A DNA stretch of 64,000 nucleotides from AP-15 sp963703855 (GTDB lineage: Bacteria; Pseudomonadota; Alphaproteobacteria; ATCC43930; CGMCC-115725), in contig CAVPFW010000003.1 in assembly GCA_963703855.1 (NCBI GenBank), positions 62,001 to 126,000 on the forward strand, written 5' to 3'. Below, one piece after another: positions 8,690-19,229 of this stretch. Made by a program: the position numbers and the translations under genes. The notes beneath the pieces are model-generated. The model did no database searches, was not told the origin of the DNA, and saw only the letters and a list, made by a program, of their open reading frames with translations. How positions within the stretch are numbered: position 1 is the first letter of the stretch; every line of letters begins with the position of its first letter.

Positions 8690-10099
8690 CTACCGGTAGG
8701 CGACCTCGCGCGCCGCCGCGACGATATCCTCGACCTGGGGCACTGCGAGATGCTCGAGGTTCGCGGCGTAAGGCAGCGGCACATCCTTGCCGGCGACCCG
8801 CTTTGCCGGGGCGTCGAGCCAATCGAAGCACTCTTCCATGACCAGCGCGGCGATTTCGGCGCCGATGCCGGCAAAGGGCCAGCCCTCCTCGACCGCGACG
8901 ATCCGGTTGGTCTTTTTGACCGAGGCGACGACGGTTTCGACGTCGAACGGGCGCAGGCTGCGCAGGTCGACGATCTCGGCCGAAATGCCGGCTTTCTCCA
9001 GCTCCTCGGCGGCTTGCAAGGCGAGCTTGACCATACGCGAGAACGCCGTGATCGTGACATGCTCGCCGGCTCGGGCGATCCGCGCCTTGCCGATCGGCAC
9101 CAGGAATTCCGGGTCGTCGGGGACGGCGAAGCTCTCGCCGTAGACGAGTTCGTGCTCGAGAAACACCACCGGGTTCGGGTCGCGGATCGCCGATTTCAGC
9201 AAGCCCTTGTAGTCGGCGCCGGTATAGGGAGCCACGACCTTGAGCCCGGGGCAGTGCGCGTACCAGCTCGCATAGCATTGCGAATGCTGGGCGGCAACCC
9301 GCGCGGCGATGCCGTTCGGCCCGCGAAACACGATCGGGCAGCCCATCTGCCCACCCGACATATACCGCGTTTTTGACGCAGAGTTGACAATCTGGTCAAT
9401 TGCTTGCATCGCGAAGTTAAAGGTCATGAATTCGACTATCGGGCGCAGCCCGGCGAAGCCGGCGCCGATCCCCAGCCCGGCAAAGCCCTGCTCGGTGATC
9501 GGCGTGTCGATGACCCGCCGCGGCCCGAATTCCTGCAGCAGGCCCTGGCTGACCTTGTAGGCGCCCTGATATTCGGCGACCTCCTCGCCGAGCAGAAACA
9601 CTGTGTCGTCGCGCCGCATCTCCTCGGCGATCGCATCGCGCAACGCCTCGCGCACGGTGATGGTCCGGGTCGCCCCGGCGTAGTCGGGCTCGGTCGTCGG
9701 GCGGAAGCGGGCGGGCCTCGGCGGCGCCCCGGGCGGCGAGGGCTGCGGCGGCCGCGCCCGCACGTCGTCCTCGGCCCGAACGGCGGCCCCGGACGGAACT
9801 TGCCGCGGGCCGTTCGCAGCCGGCGCGGCCGGCCGATCGGGCACCGCCGCGTCTTCGCCGTTCCCAGCGATCAGCGCGATCGGGGTGTTGACCGCGACAT
9901 GGTCGGTGCCTTCGGGGATCACGATCTTGGAGAGAACCCCCTCGTCGACCGCTTCGACCTCCATCGTCGCCTTGTCGGTTTCGATTTCGGCGAGGACATC
10001 CCCGGCTTTGACCGGCTCGCCCTCGCTCTTCAGCCAGCGCGCGAGCTTGCCCTCGGTCATCGTCGGCGACAGCGCCGGCATCAGCACTTCGATAGCCAT
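8690..10099 (-). CDS. pdhB: Pyruvate dehydrogenase E1 beta subunit with N-terminal lipoyl domain
   Basis: A 469-residue transketolase-type beta subunit. Residues 1-80 are a lipoyl domain nearly identical in form to that of E2 (Lys43 in ETDKATMEVE), followed by a Pro/Ala-rich linker to about 140 and the E1-beta domain (TITVREALRDAIAEEM, then GAYKVSQGL and ITEQGFAGLGIGAG). E1-beta carrying its own lipoyl domain is a known feature of alphaproteobacterial pyruvate dehydrogenase. It pairs with pdhA, 91 bases upstream, to decarboxylate pyruvate with thiamine diphosphate. Confidence 0.97.
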   Translation of the reverse strand: MAIEVLMPALSPTMTEGKLARWLKSEGEPVKAGDVLAEIETDKATMEVEAVDEGVLSKIVIPEGTDHVAVNTPIALIAGNGEDAAVPDRPAAPAANGPRQVPSGAAVRAEDDVRARPPQPSPPGAPPRPARFRPTTEPDYAGATRTITVREALRDAIAEEMRRDDTVFLLGEEVAEYQGAYKVSQGLLQEFGPRRVIDTPITEQGFAGLGIGAGFAGLRPIVEFMTFNFAMQAIDQIVNSASKTRYMSGGQMGCPIVFRGPNGIAARVAAQHSQCYASWYAHCPGLKVVAPYTGADYKGLLKSAIRDPNPVVFLEHELVYGESFAVPDDPEFLVPIGKARIARAGEHVTITAFSRMVKLALQAAEELEKAGISAEIVDLRSLRPFDVETVVASVKKTNRIVAVEEGWPFAGIGAEIAALVMEECFDWLDAPAKRVAGKDVPLPYAANLEHLAVPQVEDIVAAAREVAYR

Positions 10100-10190
10100 G
10101 ACCTATCGCATTCTCCCGCACGCTCCGCCGCGCCTCGCAGCCCGATTTCGGCGCCCCGGGCATGTCGCGGCGAGCACAGTAATCGGCGGC

Positions 10191-11198
10191 TCAGGCGTCG
10201 ACCAGCACGTCCGTCCACAATTCGGCCGGATCGGGCTGGGGGCTGTCCTGCGCGAATTGCGCCGCCTCGGCAACCCGCTGCCTGACCTCGGCATCGACCG
10301 CCTTCAGCGCCGCCTCGCTGGTCCCGCCCTCGATCAGGTGGCGCCGCGCCAAATCGATCGGGTCGTGCTCGGCGCGCATCCGGTCCACCTCGTCGCGGGT
10401 ACGGTATTTGGCCGGGTCGGACATCGAGTGGCCGCGATAGCGGTAGGTCAGCATCTCCAGGATCATCGGCCCCTGCCCCGAGCGGGCATGCCCGGCGGCG
10501 CCGAGCCCGGCTTCGTGCACGGCCGAGACGTTCATGCCGTCGACCTGCTCGCCGAGGATACCGTGGGCCGTACCGCGATGGAACAGATCGGTCCGGGCCG
10601 ACGCGCGGTCGATCGACGTGCCCATCCCGTAACGATTGTTCTCGATCACGTAGACGATCGGCAGCTTCCACAACGCGGCCATGTTGAAGCTCTCGTAGAC
10701 CTGGCCCTGGTTGATCGCGCCGTCGCCGAGATAAGTGATCGAGATCAGCCCGTTCTCACGGTAGCGATGGGCAAAGGCGAGCCCGGTCCCGATCGGCACC
10801 TGCGCGCCGACGATGCCGTGGCCGCCGAAAAAATTCTTCTCGCGGCTGAACATGTGCATCGAGCCGCCCTTGCCGTGCGAATAGCCGTTGCGCCGCCCGG
10901 TCAATTCGGCCATCACCCCCTTGGGGTCCATGCCGCAGGCCAGCATATGGCCGTGATCGCGATAGGAGGTGACGATCGTGTCGCCGGGCGCGAGCGCCGC
11001 CTGCAGGCCGACCACCACCGCCTCCTGCCCGATATAGAGATGGCAGAAGCCGCCGATCAGGCCCATGCCGTACATCTGCCCGGCGCGTTCCTCAAAGCGC
11101 CGGATCAGCAGCATGTCATGGTAGAAGCCGAGCAGCTGCTGCGGAGACGCGTCGAGCTCGGCGACACCGACCGGCTTGGCCCCGCGTGCTGCTGGCAT
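10191..11198 (-). CDS. pdhA: Pyruvate dehydrogenase E1 alpha subunit
   Basis: A 335-residue thiamine-diphosphate-dependent subunit. The diphosphate-binding motif runs from GDGAINQG to ENNRYGMGTS, about 25 residues apart as expected, and the phosphorylation-loop region reads YRYRGHSMSDPAKYR. It is first in the pdhA-pdhB-pdhC-lpdA-lipA-ratA run on the minus strand. The upstream spacer to ftsB is 166 bases and probably holds the operon promoter, but no clear -35/-10 pair could be chosen. Confidence 0.97.
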   Translation of the reverse strand: MPAARGAKPVGVAELDASPQQLLGFYHDMLLIRRFEERAGQMYGMGLIGGFCHLYIGQEAVVVGLQAALAPGDTIVTSYRDHGHMLACGMDPKGVMAELTGRRNGYSHGKGGSMHMFSREKNFFGGHGIVGAQVPIGTGLAFAHRYRENGLISITYLGDGAINQGQVYESFNMAALWKLPIVYVIENNRYGMGTSIDRASARTDLFHRGTAHGILGEQVDGMNVSAVHEAGLGAAGHARSGQGPMILEMLTYRYRGHSMSDPAKYRTRDEVDRMRAEHDPIDLARRHLIEGGTSEAALKAVDAEVRQRVAEAAQFAQDSPQPDPAELWTDVLVDA

Positions 11199-11364
11199 CT
11201 CGTTCCCTCCGGGCGGCGCCCAAAATTCCCGCCGAAAAACCTGGCCCGGAGCATGCTGGCAAATCAGTTCGTTTGCAACCTCGACCTGCTCAAATCATTG
11301 CCGGCAAAGCAGAAATCGGCAGGTCCGCAGCGCCGCAATCGCTCCGCGGGGTGCGACGGGCCGG

Positions 11365-11688
11365 TCAGCGGGCGGGAGCATCCTGCATGATCACAATCTC
11401 GTTGGGCGCCGCGAGGTTCAAGGACGCCCGTACCCGTTCGTCGAGCAGGTCGGGGTCGAGATGGTTGGGCTTCAGATTCGACACCTTCAGGCTCAGCGCC
11501 TGCTGCTCGGCGCGCAACGCGTCCAAACGGGTATTTTCGGCGCGAATTTCCCGGGCCAGGCGGAGCCACGCGTCAAACCCACGATCGCCCTCGACGAGAT
11601 TGTAAGCGAAATAACCGGTCAGGGCGAAGCCGAGCACCGGGCCGATCAGGCCCCGCGCCCGCCGCCGCAGTTCGCGCATGACGATCAT
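11365..11688 (-). CDS. FtsB/DivIC-type septum formation initiator
   Basis: A 107-residue bitopic membrane protein of the FtsB/DivIC family, which bridges FtsL and FtsQ in the divisome. It has a short basic cytoplasmic end (RELRRRARG), one transmembrane segment (about 13-31) and a coiled coil (about 38-72) with ENTRLDALRAEQQALSLKVS, then a conserved end region DLLDERVRASLNLAAPNEIV. Its place between eno and pdhA is a common alphaproteobacterial arrangement. An ATG three codons downstream is an alternative start. Confidence 0.9.
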   Translation of the reverse strand: MIVMRELRRRARGLIGPVLGFALTGYFAYNLVEGDRGFDAWLRLAREIRAENTRLDALRAEQQALSLKVSNLKPNHLDPDLLDERVRASLNLAAPNEIVIMQDAPAR

Positions 11689-11739
11689 CGCCCAACAGGA
11701 TCACCGACGGCCCGACCCGTCAACCCTGGTATCGTGCCG

Positions 11740-13014
<1,275 letters not shown>

Positions 13015-13039
13015 TGAGGGCTCTCCAACGCTACAGCCT

Positions 13040-13060
13040 CTCTCCCGCATCGCGGGAGAG
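13040..13060. repeat. GC-rich palindromic intergenic hairpin (CTCTCCC family)
   Basis: A perfect inverted repeat with 9-base arms, CTCTCCCGC and GCGGGAGAG, around a 3-base loop, in the kdsA-eno spacer. The rest of the spacer, to about 13170, continues with CCCTCACCCC and CCCTCTCCC strings, so the whole element is longer than the hairpin. Related strings occur at 15911, 28391 and 34977. It could act as a terminator or mRNA-stability hairpin between the two genes. Confidence 0.6.
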
Positions 13061-13176
13061 GGAGGGGCCCGGCGCGAGGCGCTGGGAGAGTGAGGGCCTT
13101 TCGGGGAACCGCCGAGTGGGCGGCGCAAGCCCCCTCACCCCATCCCTCTCCCTCGGTGGGGGCAAGGGAGATTTCT

Positions 13177-14019
13177 TCACGTCGGATACGCCGGCTGGGC
13201 TTTGGCCAGCCGGTCGAAGGCGATCAGGGTTTCGAGCAGCGCCGGCAGGTCTTTGAGCGGCAGCATGGTCGGACCCTCGCAGAGGGCGCGGTCGGGGTCC
13301 GGGTGGGTTTCGATGAAGACGGCGGCGATGCCGATCGCCACGGCCGCACGCGCGAGGACCGGTCCGAATTCGCGCTCCCCGCCCGAGCGGTCGCCAAGTC
13401 CACCGGGCTGCGCCACGGCGTGAGTGGCGTCGAACACGACCGGATAACCGGTCCGCGCCATGATCGGCAGCGCGCGCATATCGGTAACCAAGGTGTTGTA
13501 GCCAAAGCTGGCGCCGCGCTCGCACAAGAGGATCCGCTGATTGCCGGTCGAGGCGATCTTGGCCGCGACATGCTGCATGTCCCACGGCGCCAGGAATTGG
13601 CCTTTCTTGACGTTGACCGGCTTGCCGGTCGCGCCCGCGGCCAGCAGCAGGTCGGTCTGGCGGCACAGAAAGGCAGGGGTCTGCAGGACATCGACCACCT
13701 CGGCGACCGGCGCGCACTGCTCCTTTTCATGCACGTCGGTCAGCACCGGCAGGCCGGTGCGTTCGCGGATTTCGGCGAGGATCGGCAATCCGGCGTCGAG
13801 CCCGATGCCGCGCGCGCCAGCGATCGAGGACCGGTTCGCCTTGTCGAACGAGGTTTTGTAGATCAGACCGACCTTCAGCTTGGTTGCGACCTCGGCCAGC
13901 GCCGCGCTGATTTCCAGCGCGTGCGCGCGTGATTCCAATGTGTTCGGCCCGACAATGAACACCAACGGCAGATCGTTGCCGAGGATGATGTCGCCGATCG
14001 CAACGTGGCGAGGGGTCAC
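13177..14019 (-). CDS. kdsA: 3-deoxy-8-phosphooctulonate synthase
   Basis: A 280-residue enzyme that condenses arabinose 5-phosphate with phosphoenolpyruvate to make KDO-8-phosphate for lipid A/LPS core. Family motifs include IVGPNTLESRAHAL, YKTSFDKANRSS (substrate phosphate binding), PVLTDVHEKEQ, LCRQTDLLLA and VVFDATHAVAQPG. Length is normal. It lies between pyrG and eno on the same strand; this pyrG-kdsA-eno order is common in alphaproteobacteria. It shows that the organism makes LPS with KDO. Confidence 0.97.
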   Translation of the reverse strand: MTPRHVAIGDIILGNDLPLVFIVGPNTLESRAHALEISAALAEVATKLKVGLIYKTSFDKANRSSIAGARGIGLDAGLPILAEIRERTGLPVLTDVHEKEQCAPVAEVVDVLQTPAFLCRQTDLLLAAGATGKPVNVKKGQFLAPWDMQHVAAKIASTGNQRILLCERGASFGYNTLVTDMRALPIMARTGYPVVFDATHAVAQPGGLGDRSGGEREFGPVLARAAVAIGIAAVFIETHPDPDRALCEGPTMLPLKDLPALLETLIAFDRLAKAQPAYPT

Positions 14020-14084
14020 GGCGCTAATCCAAAACTCGACCAGCAGGGGAACCCGTCAAACATCATCGCAATCGCCGGTGCGTC

Positions 14085-14173
14085 GTCATTGCGAGCACCA
14101 CGAAGCAATCTCGCGCCATCCGCCGCGTCGATCCGATCGAGATTGCTCGCCGCCTGCGGCTCCTCGCAATGAC
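14085..14173. repeat. Dispersed palindromic repeat, copy 1
   Basis: An 89-base element in the pyrG-kdsA spacer, bounded by a perfect 11-base inverted repeat: GTCATTGCGAG at the left and CTCGCAATGAC at the right. Inside the left arm it reads GAAGCAATCTCG. A second copy with the same ends and the same internal string lies at 59197-59267. Elements with these ends are widespread intergenic repeats in proteobacteria; their role is unknown, but they can fold as long hairpins. Confidence 0.75.
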
Positions 14174-14202
14174 AATGAACAGGTCCAATTGGCTCGCCTC
14201 GC

Positions 14203-15831
14203 TCATACCAGCCGCGACTGGTCGCGCGCGGCGCGGATGAACGAGGCGAACAGCGGGTGCGGGGCAAACGGGGTCGATTTGAGCTCGGGATGAAACTGCA
14301 CGCCGATGAACCAGGGATGATCCGGCAACTCGACGATCTCGGGCAGGACGCCGTCGGGCGACATGCCCGAAAAGCGCAGCCCGGCCGCCTCCAGGCTGTC
14401 CTTGTAGCCGATATTGATCTCGTAACGGTGGCGATGGCGCTCGCTGATGTGTTCGGCGCCGTAGATCTCGGCCACCCGGCTGCCGGGCGTCAGCAGCGCG
14501 TCGTAGGCGCCGAGCCGCATCGTGCCGCCGAGATCCTCGTTCGAGTTGCGTCGCTCGATGGTGTTGCCACGTGCCCACTCGGTCATCAGCCCAACCACCG
14601 GATGCAGGCACGGCCCGAATTCGGTCGACCCCGCGCCGGACAGGTCGGCGAGATCGCGCGCCGCCTCGATTACCGCCATGTGCATGCCGAAGCAGATGCC
14701 GAAATACGGCACCCGCCGCTCGCGGGCAAAGCGGGCGGCTTCGATCATGCCCTCGGTGCCGCGCTCGCCGAACCCGCCGGGCACCAGAATGCCGTGCACC
14801 CCTTCGAGCTTGCGGACCGCCTCGGCTTCGGCCTCGAACACCTCCGAATCGATCCAGTCGAGATCGACCCCGACATTGTTGGCGAGCCCGCCATGGGTCA
14901 TCGCCTCGGCCAAGGATTTGTAGCTGTCCGGCAGGTGGGTGTACTTGCCGACGACCGCGATCGTCACCCGCCCCTCGGGCTTGTGGATCAGGTCGACGAT
15001 CTCGTTCCAGCGCTCGAGATCGGGCGCGGGGGCGTCGAGCCCGAAATGCCGACACACCTCGCGGTCGAAGCCTTCGGCATGATAGGCGGCAGGCACGCCG
15101 TAGATCGTGTCGATGTCGAGGGCGGGAATGACCCGGCTTTCGCGCAGATTGCAGAAGAGGGCGATCTTGTTGCGCGCCCCCGGCGGGATCGGCCGGTCGC
15201 AGCGGCATAACAGGATGTCGGGCTGGATGCCGAGAGCGAGCAGTTCTTTGGTCGAGTGCTGGGTCGGCTTGGTCTTTAATTCGCCGGCGGACGGGATATA
15301 GGGCACCAGGGTCAGGTGCACGAACAGCACCCGCTCGCGTCCGAGCTCGTTGCCGAGCTGGCGAATCGCCTCGAGGAACGGCAGGCTCTCGATGTCGCCG
15401 ACGGTGCCGCCGATCTCACACAACACAAAATCCTCGCCGGCGAGATCGGCCTGGATGAACTCCTTGATCGCGTCGGTGACGTGCGGGATGACCTGAACCG
15501 TGGCGCCGAGATACTCGCCGCGCCGCTCGCGGCCGATCACGGTCGAATAGATCCGCCCGGTCGTCACCGAATCGCTGCGCCGCGCGGCAACCCCGACATA
15601 GCGCTCGTAATGGCCGAGATCGAGGTCGGTCTCGGCGCCGTCGTCGGTGACGTAGACCTCGCCGTGCTGGTAGGGGCTCATCGTCCCGGGATCGACGTTG
15701 AGGTACGGGTCGAGCTTGCGCAGCCTGACCCTGAACCCGCGCGCCTGTAAGAGCGCGCCGAGCGCCGCCGCCGACAGACCCTTGCCGAGAGAGGAGACCA
15801 CGCCGCCGGTAATGAAGATGAACCGCGTCAT
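14203..15831 (-). CDS. pyrG: CTP synthase
   Basis: A 542-residue, two-domain enzyme that aminates UTP to CTP with glutamine. The N-terminal synthase domain (to about 265) opens with FIFITGGVVSSLGKGLSAAA and has the CTP-feedback region GTVGDIESLPFLEA. The C-terminal class I glutamine amidotransferase domain has the nucleophile Cys in YFGICFGMH and the His-Glu pair in VQFHPELK. Length is standard. It follows secG on the minus strand after a 157-base spacer that holds a GC-rich repeat. Confidence 0.98.
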   Translation of the reverse strand: MTRFIFITGGVVSSLGKGLSAAALGALLQARGFRVRLRKLDPYLNVDPGTMSPYQHGEVYVTDDGAETDLDLGHYERYVGVAARRSDSVTTGRIYSTVIGRERRGEYLGATVQVIPHVTDAIKEFIQADLAGEDFVLCEIGGTVGDIESLPFLEAIRQLGNELGRERVLFVHLTLVPYIPSAGELKTKPTQHSTKELLALGIQPDILLCRCDRPIPPGARNKIALFCNLRESRVIPALDIDTIYGVPAAYHAEGFDREVCRHFGLDAPAPDLERWNEIVDLIHKPEGRVTIAVVGKYTHLPDSYKSLAEAMTHGGLANNVGVDLDWIDSEVFEAEAEAVRKLEGVHGILVPGGFGERGTEGMIEAARFARERRVPYFGICFGMHMAVIEAARDLADLSGAGSTEFGPCLHPVVGLMTEWARGNTIERRNSNEDLGGTMRLGAYDALLTPGSRVAEIYGAEHISERHRHRYEINIGYKDSLEAAGLRFSGMSPDGVLPEIVELPDHPWFIGVQFHPELKSTPFAPHPLFASFIRAARDQSRLV

Positions 15832-15910
15832 GGAATCTCAGTCTATAGCATCGGGCGGCCAAATCCCATTCGTAAATGAAGGGGGCGGGATCGGGCCGCC
15901 GCCCGTCGGC

Positions 15911-15955
15911 CTTCCTCCCTCGCCCCGCCTCCCGGGAGAGGCCGGGTCGAGAGGC
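15911..15955. repeat. GC-rich intergenic repeat, degenerate copy
   Basis: The secG-pyrG spacer holds CCTCCCTCGCCCCGCCTCCC followed by GGGAGAGGCCGGG, which can pair imperfectly. It resembles the CTCTCCC-type hairpin strings at 13040, 28391 and 34977. Called a degenerate copy on string similarity only. Confidence 0.4.
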
Positions 15956-15988
15956 CTTTCAGCTCGACTGCGATGCCGCGGGTCGCGC

Positions 15989-16351
15989 TCAATGCGCCAG
16001 CGGGGCGCTCGGCGCCGCCGGAGAGGCGGGCGGCTGCGGCTTGGCCGGAGCGGCTGGACTCGCCGGGGCCAGCGGGGCGCCCGGCACCGCCGGTCCGCCC
16101 TGGTCGATAATCGACGGCGGGGCGCGCTCGCGGTTGTGCATGACCACCAGCAGCACGCTGGTCGACATGAAGGCGGCGGCGAGGATCGCCGTCGCGCGGG
16201 TCAAGAGGTTCGCGGTCGAACGGCCGGTCATGAAGCCCGACATGCCGCCGCCGCCCATGCCGAGCGCGCCGCCCTCGCTTTTTTGCAGCAGAACGACCGC
16301 GACGAGGGCGATGGCGACCATGATATGGATCACGAGAAGCAGGATGATCAT
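15989..16351 (-). CDS. secG: Preprotein translocase subunit SecG
   Basis: A 120-residue SecG, the small accessory subunit of the SecYEG channel. It has two transmembrane helices (about 1-21 and 52-72) around the conserved Gly-rich loop KSEGGALGMGGGGMSGFM and TANLLTRATAILAAAF. The C-terminal 45 residues are a Pro/Ala-rich tail, as is usual in alphaproteobacterial SecG. It lies between tpiA and pyrG on the same strand, the common order. Confidence 0.95.
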   Translation of the reverse strand: MIILLLVIHIMVAIALVAVVLLQKSEGGALGMGGGGMSGFMTGRSTANLLTRATAILAAAFMSTSVLLVVMHNRERAPPSIIDQGGPAVPGAPLAPASPAAPAKPQPPASPAAPSAPLAH

Positions 16352-16403
16352 CGGCGGAACTTAGCCGCTTCGCCGCATTCTGGCCAGCGCCGCCCCCAAT
16401 CGC

Positions 16404-17150
16404 TTACCCGCAGCAGCGGGCGATCGCCCAGAATGCCTCGGGGTCGAGGCTGGCGCCGCCGACCAGCGCACCGTCGACATCGGCGAGACCGACGATCGCC
16501 GCGGCGTTCGCCGGGTTGACCGAGCCGCCATAGAGGATTCGGGTATCCGGCATCAGCCGCGCGCGGATCGCCGCATGGATGCGGGCGATGTCGTCCAAGG
16601 TCGCGCTGAGCCCGGTGCCGATCGCCCACACCGGCTCGTAGGCCACGATCAGCACGTCGCCGGCGGCGCCGTCGGGGATCGAGCCCGCGAGCTGGGCGGA
16701 GACCACCGCGACCGCCTCGCCCGCCTCGCGCTGCGCTTTGGTCTCGCCGACGCAGAGGATCGCGATCAGCCCGGCACGCCGGGCTCCGCCGATCTTGGCG
16801 CGGATTTCGGCGTCGGTTTCGCCGTGGCCGTGGCGACGCTCCGAATGCCCGAGAATGACGTGGGTGCAGCCGCAATCGGCCAGCATCTCGGCGCTGACGT
16901 CGCCGGTAAAGGCGCCCTTGGGAGCGCCGTGGCAGTCCTGGCCGCCGAGGGCGATGCCGCTGCCGCCGATGATGTCGCGCACCGGCGCCAGCAGGGTCGC
17001 CGGCGGGCAGACCAGCAGCTCGCAACCGAGCGCTTCGCCGCCGCTCGCCATCCGCGCCCGCTGCGCCAAGCCGCTTGCCAGCGCCAAGCCGTCGGCGCGC
17101 AACCCGTTCATCTTCCAATTGCCGGCGACGAGCTTTGTTCGATCGGCCAT
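16404..17150 (-). CDS. tpiA: Triose-phosphate isomerase
   Basis: A 248-residue TIM-barrel enzyme interconverting dihydroxyacetone phosphate and glyceraldehyde 3-phosphate. Active-site residues are visible: Lys13 in GNWKMN, the His in LGHSERR, and the Glu in VAYEPVWAIGTG, with the phosphate-binding YGGSVNPANA near the end. The ATG at 17150 is chosen over an upstream in-frame start because it gives the standard family N-terminus. It is divergent from ppiD at 17291. Confidence 0.97.
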   Translation of the reverse strand: MADRTKLVAGNWKMNGLRADGLALASGLAQRARMASGGEALGCELLVCPPATLLAPVRDIIGGSGIALGGQDCHGAPKGAFTGDVSAEMLADCGCTHVILGHSERRHGHGETDAEIRAKIGGARRAGLIAILCVGETKAQREAGEAVAVVSAQLAGSIPDGAAGDVLIVAYEPVWAIGTGLSATLDDIARIHAAIRARLMPDTRILYGGSVNPANAAAIVGLADVDGALVGGASLDPEAFWAIARCCG

Positions 17151-17290
17151 CCGCCTCTCCCCGCTGCCCCAGCGGTGCCCGAGCAATCTTGCGGCCCCGC
17201 CCGCGCGTCCCTATCATCGACAGATCTACGATCACACCAGCGTTCGGGCGGGTCAACCGGCCCGGGCCGTCAGCGAGACCGGCCGGCTCC

Positions 17291-19168
17291 ATGCTGCAAG
17301 CGATCCGCTCCAAGGCGGGGTCCATCGTCGTCAAAGGCCTGTTCGCGCTCTTGATCGCGACCTTCGGGATCTGGGGCATCGGCGACATCTTCCGCAACCG
17401 CGCGCCGGATACGGTCGTCGCCACGGTCGGCAGCCAGAGCATCGACGCCGGCGCCCTGCAATCGGCGGTGCAGCCTGCGCTGCAGCGGCTGAGCACGAAC
17501 CTCGGCAGCGCCGTCGACCTCAAGCAGGCAAAGCAGATGGGCGTTGTCGACGAGGTCCTCGGGCAATTGATCGACCGGAGCCTGGTCGATCAGGAGGCAG
17601 CGCGCCTGCGCCTCGACGTCTCCGACGACGTGATCCGCAACGCGATTACCCGGGATCCGGCGTTCCGGGGTCAGAACGGGGTATTCGACCGCGCCGCGTT
17701 CGAGGCGCTGCTCGCCGCAAATCATATGACCGAGGGTCAATACATCGAGCAGATGCGGCGGGAGATCCCGCGCCGCGATCTGCTGCTGGCGTTGACGGCG
17801 GGGGCCGCGGCGCCGCAACCTATGGTCGACCGCCTTTATCGCTACCGTAACGAAACGCGGATTGCCGACATCGTCGCCTTGCCCGACGCCCGCGCCGGCG
17901 ATGTCGGGCAGCCGACCGACGCGGAGCTGACCAAGTTCTACGACGCGCACCAGGATCTGTTCCGGGCGCCCGAATATCGCGGCTTTACGTTGGCGAGCCT
18001 CTCCCCGTCGGATCTCGCCCCGAAGATCGAAGTCCCCGAGGCCAAGCTGAAGAGCGCCTACGATCAGCGGCAGGACGAGTTCGCGCTTCCCGAGCGCCGC
18101 GACGTGCAGCAGATCCTGACCGCCTCCGAGGACAAGGCCAAGGCGGCCGAAGCCGCGCTATCCGCCGGCAAAGCGTGGGACGAGGTCGCGAAGACGATCG
18201 CCGGACAGGATCCGCAGACGATCGATCTCGGGCTGCTGAAGCGCGAGGAGCTGCCGCAGGCCTTGGCTGACGTCGCCTTTACGCTGCCGCTCGACAAGCC
18301 GAGCGGGCCGGTCAAGTCGCCACTCGGCTGGCACATCCTGCGGGTCGTCAAGGTCGAGCCGCCGACGACCATGACCTTCGACCAGGCCAAGGCGAAGCTG
18401 CGGGCCGACCTCGCCCACGACGAAGCCGCCGATCGGCTCTATACGATTGCCAATCACGTCGACGATGCGCTCGCCGGCGGCGCCGAGATCGGTGATGCGG
18501 CAGCGAAATTCGGGCTCAAGAGCATGGTCGTCGCCGCTGTCGACGAAAAGGGCCGCGGCCGCGACGGCAAGCCCGCGGCGCTGCCGGTGTCGCCGGCCGA
18601 GGTGCTGAAGCTCGCTTTCGCGACCGACGACAAACGTACGAGCCGGGTCACCGAAACCTCGGACGGCGCGGTCTTTGTGCTGCGCATCGACAAAATAGTC
18701 CCGCCCGCGGTCAGACCGCTCGCCGAGGTCAAGAACAAGGCCATTGCCGCCTGGCAGGCCGACCAGCGGCGCGACCGGGTCGCCAAAGAGGCCGAGGCCC
18801 TCGCGGCCGCAGTCAAGCCCGGCACCCAGCTCGCCGCGATCGCCGCCGCAAAGGGCCTCAAGGCGACGACGTCGCCGCCCTTGAGCCGGCAATCGGAGGG
18901 CAGCGAGGCGGCGCCGCCGGCGCTGGTCGCCAAGCTGTTTGCGCTGAAGCCAGGCGCCGTCGCCACCGCCGCCGACGCGACCGGCTCCTATGTCGCCCAG
19001 CTCGATCGGGTGCAGCAGCCGCAAACCGCCGCAAAAACCGCCACCGCCGAGCTGTCGCGCGCCGTCGGCGGCGGGGTCCAGGCCGATCTCGGCGACGAGC
19101 TCGCGCGGGCCCTGCGCACCCGCTTCCCGGTCCAGATTCAGCACGAGACCCTCGACCGGCTATTTTAA
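17291..19168 (+). CDS. PpiD-like peptidylprolyl isomerase, SurA N-terminal type
   Basis: A 625-residue inner-membrane-anchored periplasmic folding factor. It has a short cytoplasmic end, one transmembrane helix (about 12-33, LFALLIATFGIWGIGDIF), a SurA-type N-terminal chaperone domain (about 35-200, with LIDRSLVDQEAARLRLDVSD), a parvulin-like region (about 240-370, ending PVKSPLGWHILRVVKVEPP), and a second, degenerate parvulin-like part. The frame is open far upstream over tpiA, but the ATG at 17291 gives the normal MLQAIRSKAGS start. It is divergent from tpiA. Confidence 0.92.
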   Translation: MLQAIRSKAGSIVVKGLFALLIATFGIWGIGDIFRNRAPDTVVATVGSQSIDAGALQSAVQPALQRLSTNLGSAVDLKQAKQMGVVDEVLGQLIDRSLVDQEAARLRLDVSDDVIRNAITRDPAFRGQNGVFDRAAFEALLAANHMTEGQYIEQMRREIPRRDLLLALTAGAAAPQPMVDRLYRYRNETRIADIVALPDARAGDVGQPTDAELTKFYDAHQDLFRAPEYRGFTLASLSPSDLAPKIEVPEAKLKSAYDQRQDEFALPERRDVQQILTASEDKAKAAEAALSAGKAWDEVAKTIAGQDPQTIDLGLLKREELPQALADVAFTLPLDKPSGPVKSPLGWHILRVVKVEPPTTMTFDQAKAKLRADLAHDEAADRLYTIANHVDDALAGGAEIGDAAAKFGLKSMVVAAVDEKGRGRDGKPAALPVSPAEVLKLAFATDDKRTSRVTETSDGAVFVLRIDKIVPPAVRPLAEVKNKAIAAWQADQRRDRVAKEAEALAAAVKPGTQLAAIAAAKGLKATTSPPLSRQSEGSEAAPPALVAKLFALKPGAVATAADATGSYVAQLDRVQQPQTAAKTATAELSRAVGGGVQADLGDELARALRTRFPVQIQHETLDRLF

Positions 19169-19229
19169 GCCGGCGGGACGAGGTCGCCGCGGCCCCGCTC
19201 GAGGCGGCTTGAGCGGACGACGGGAAGCG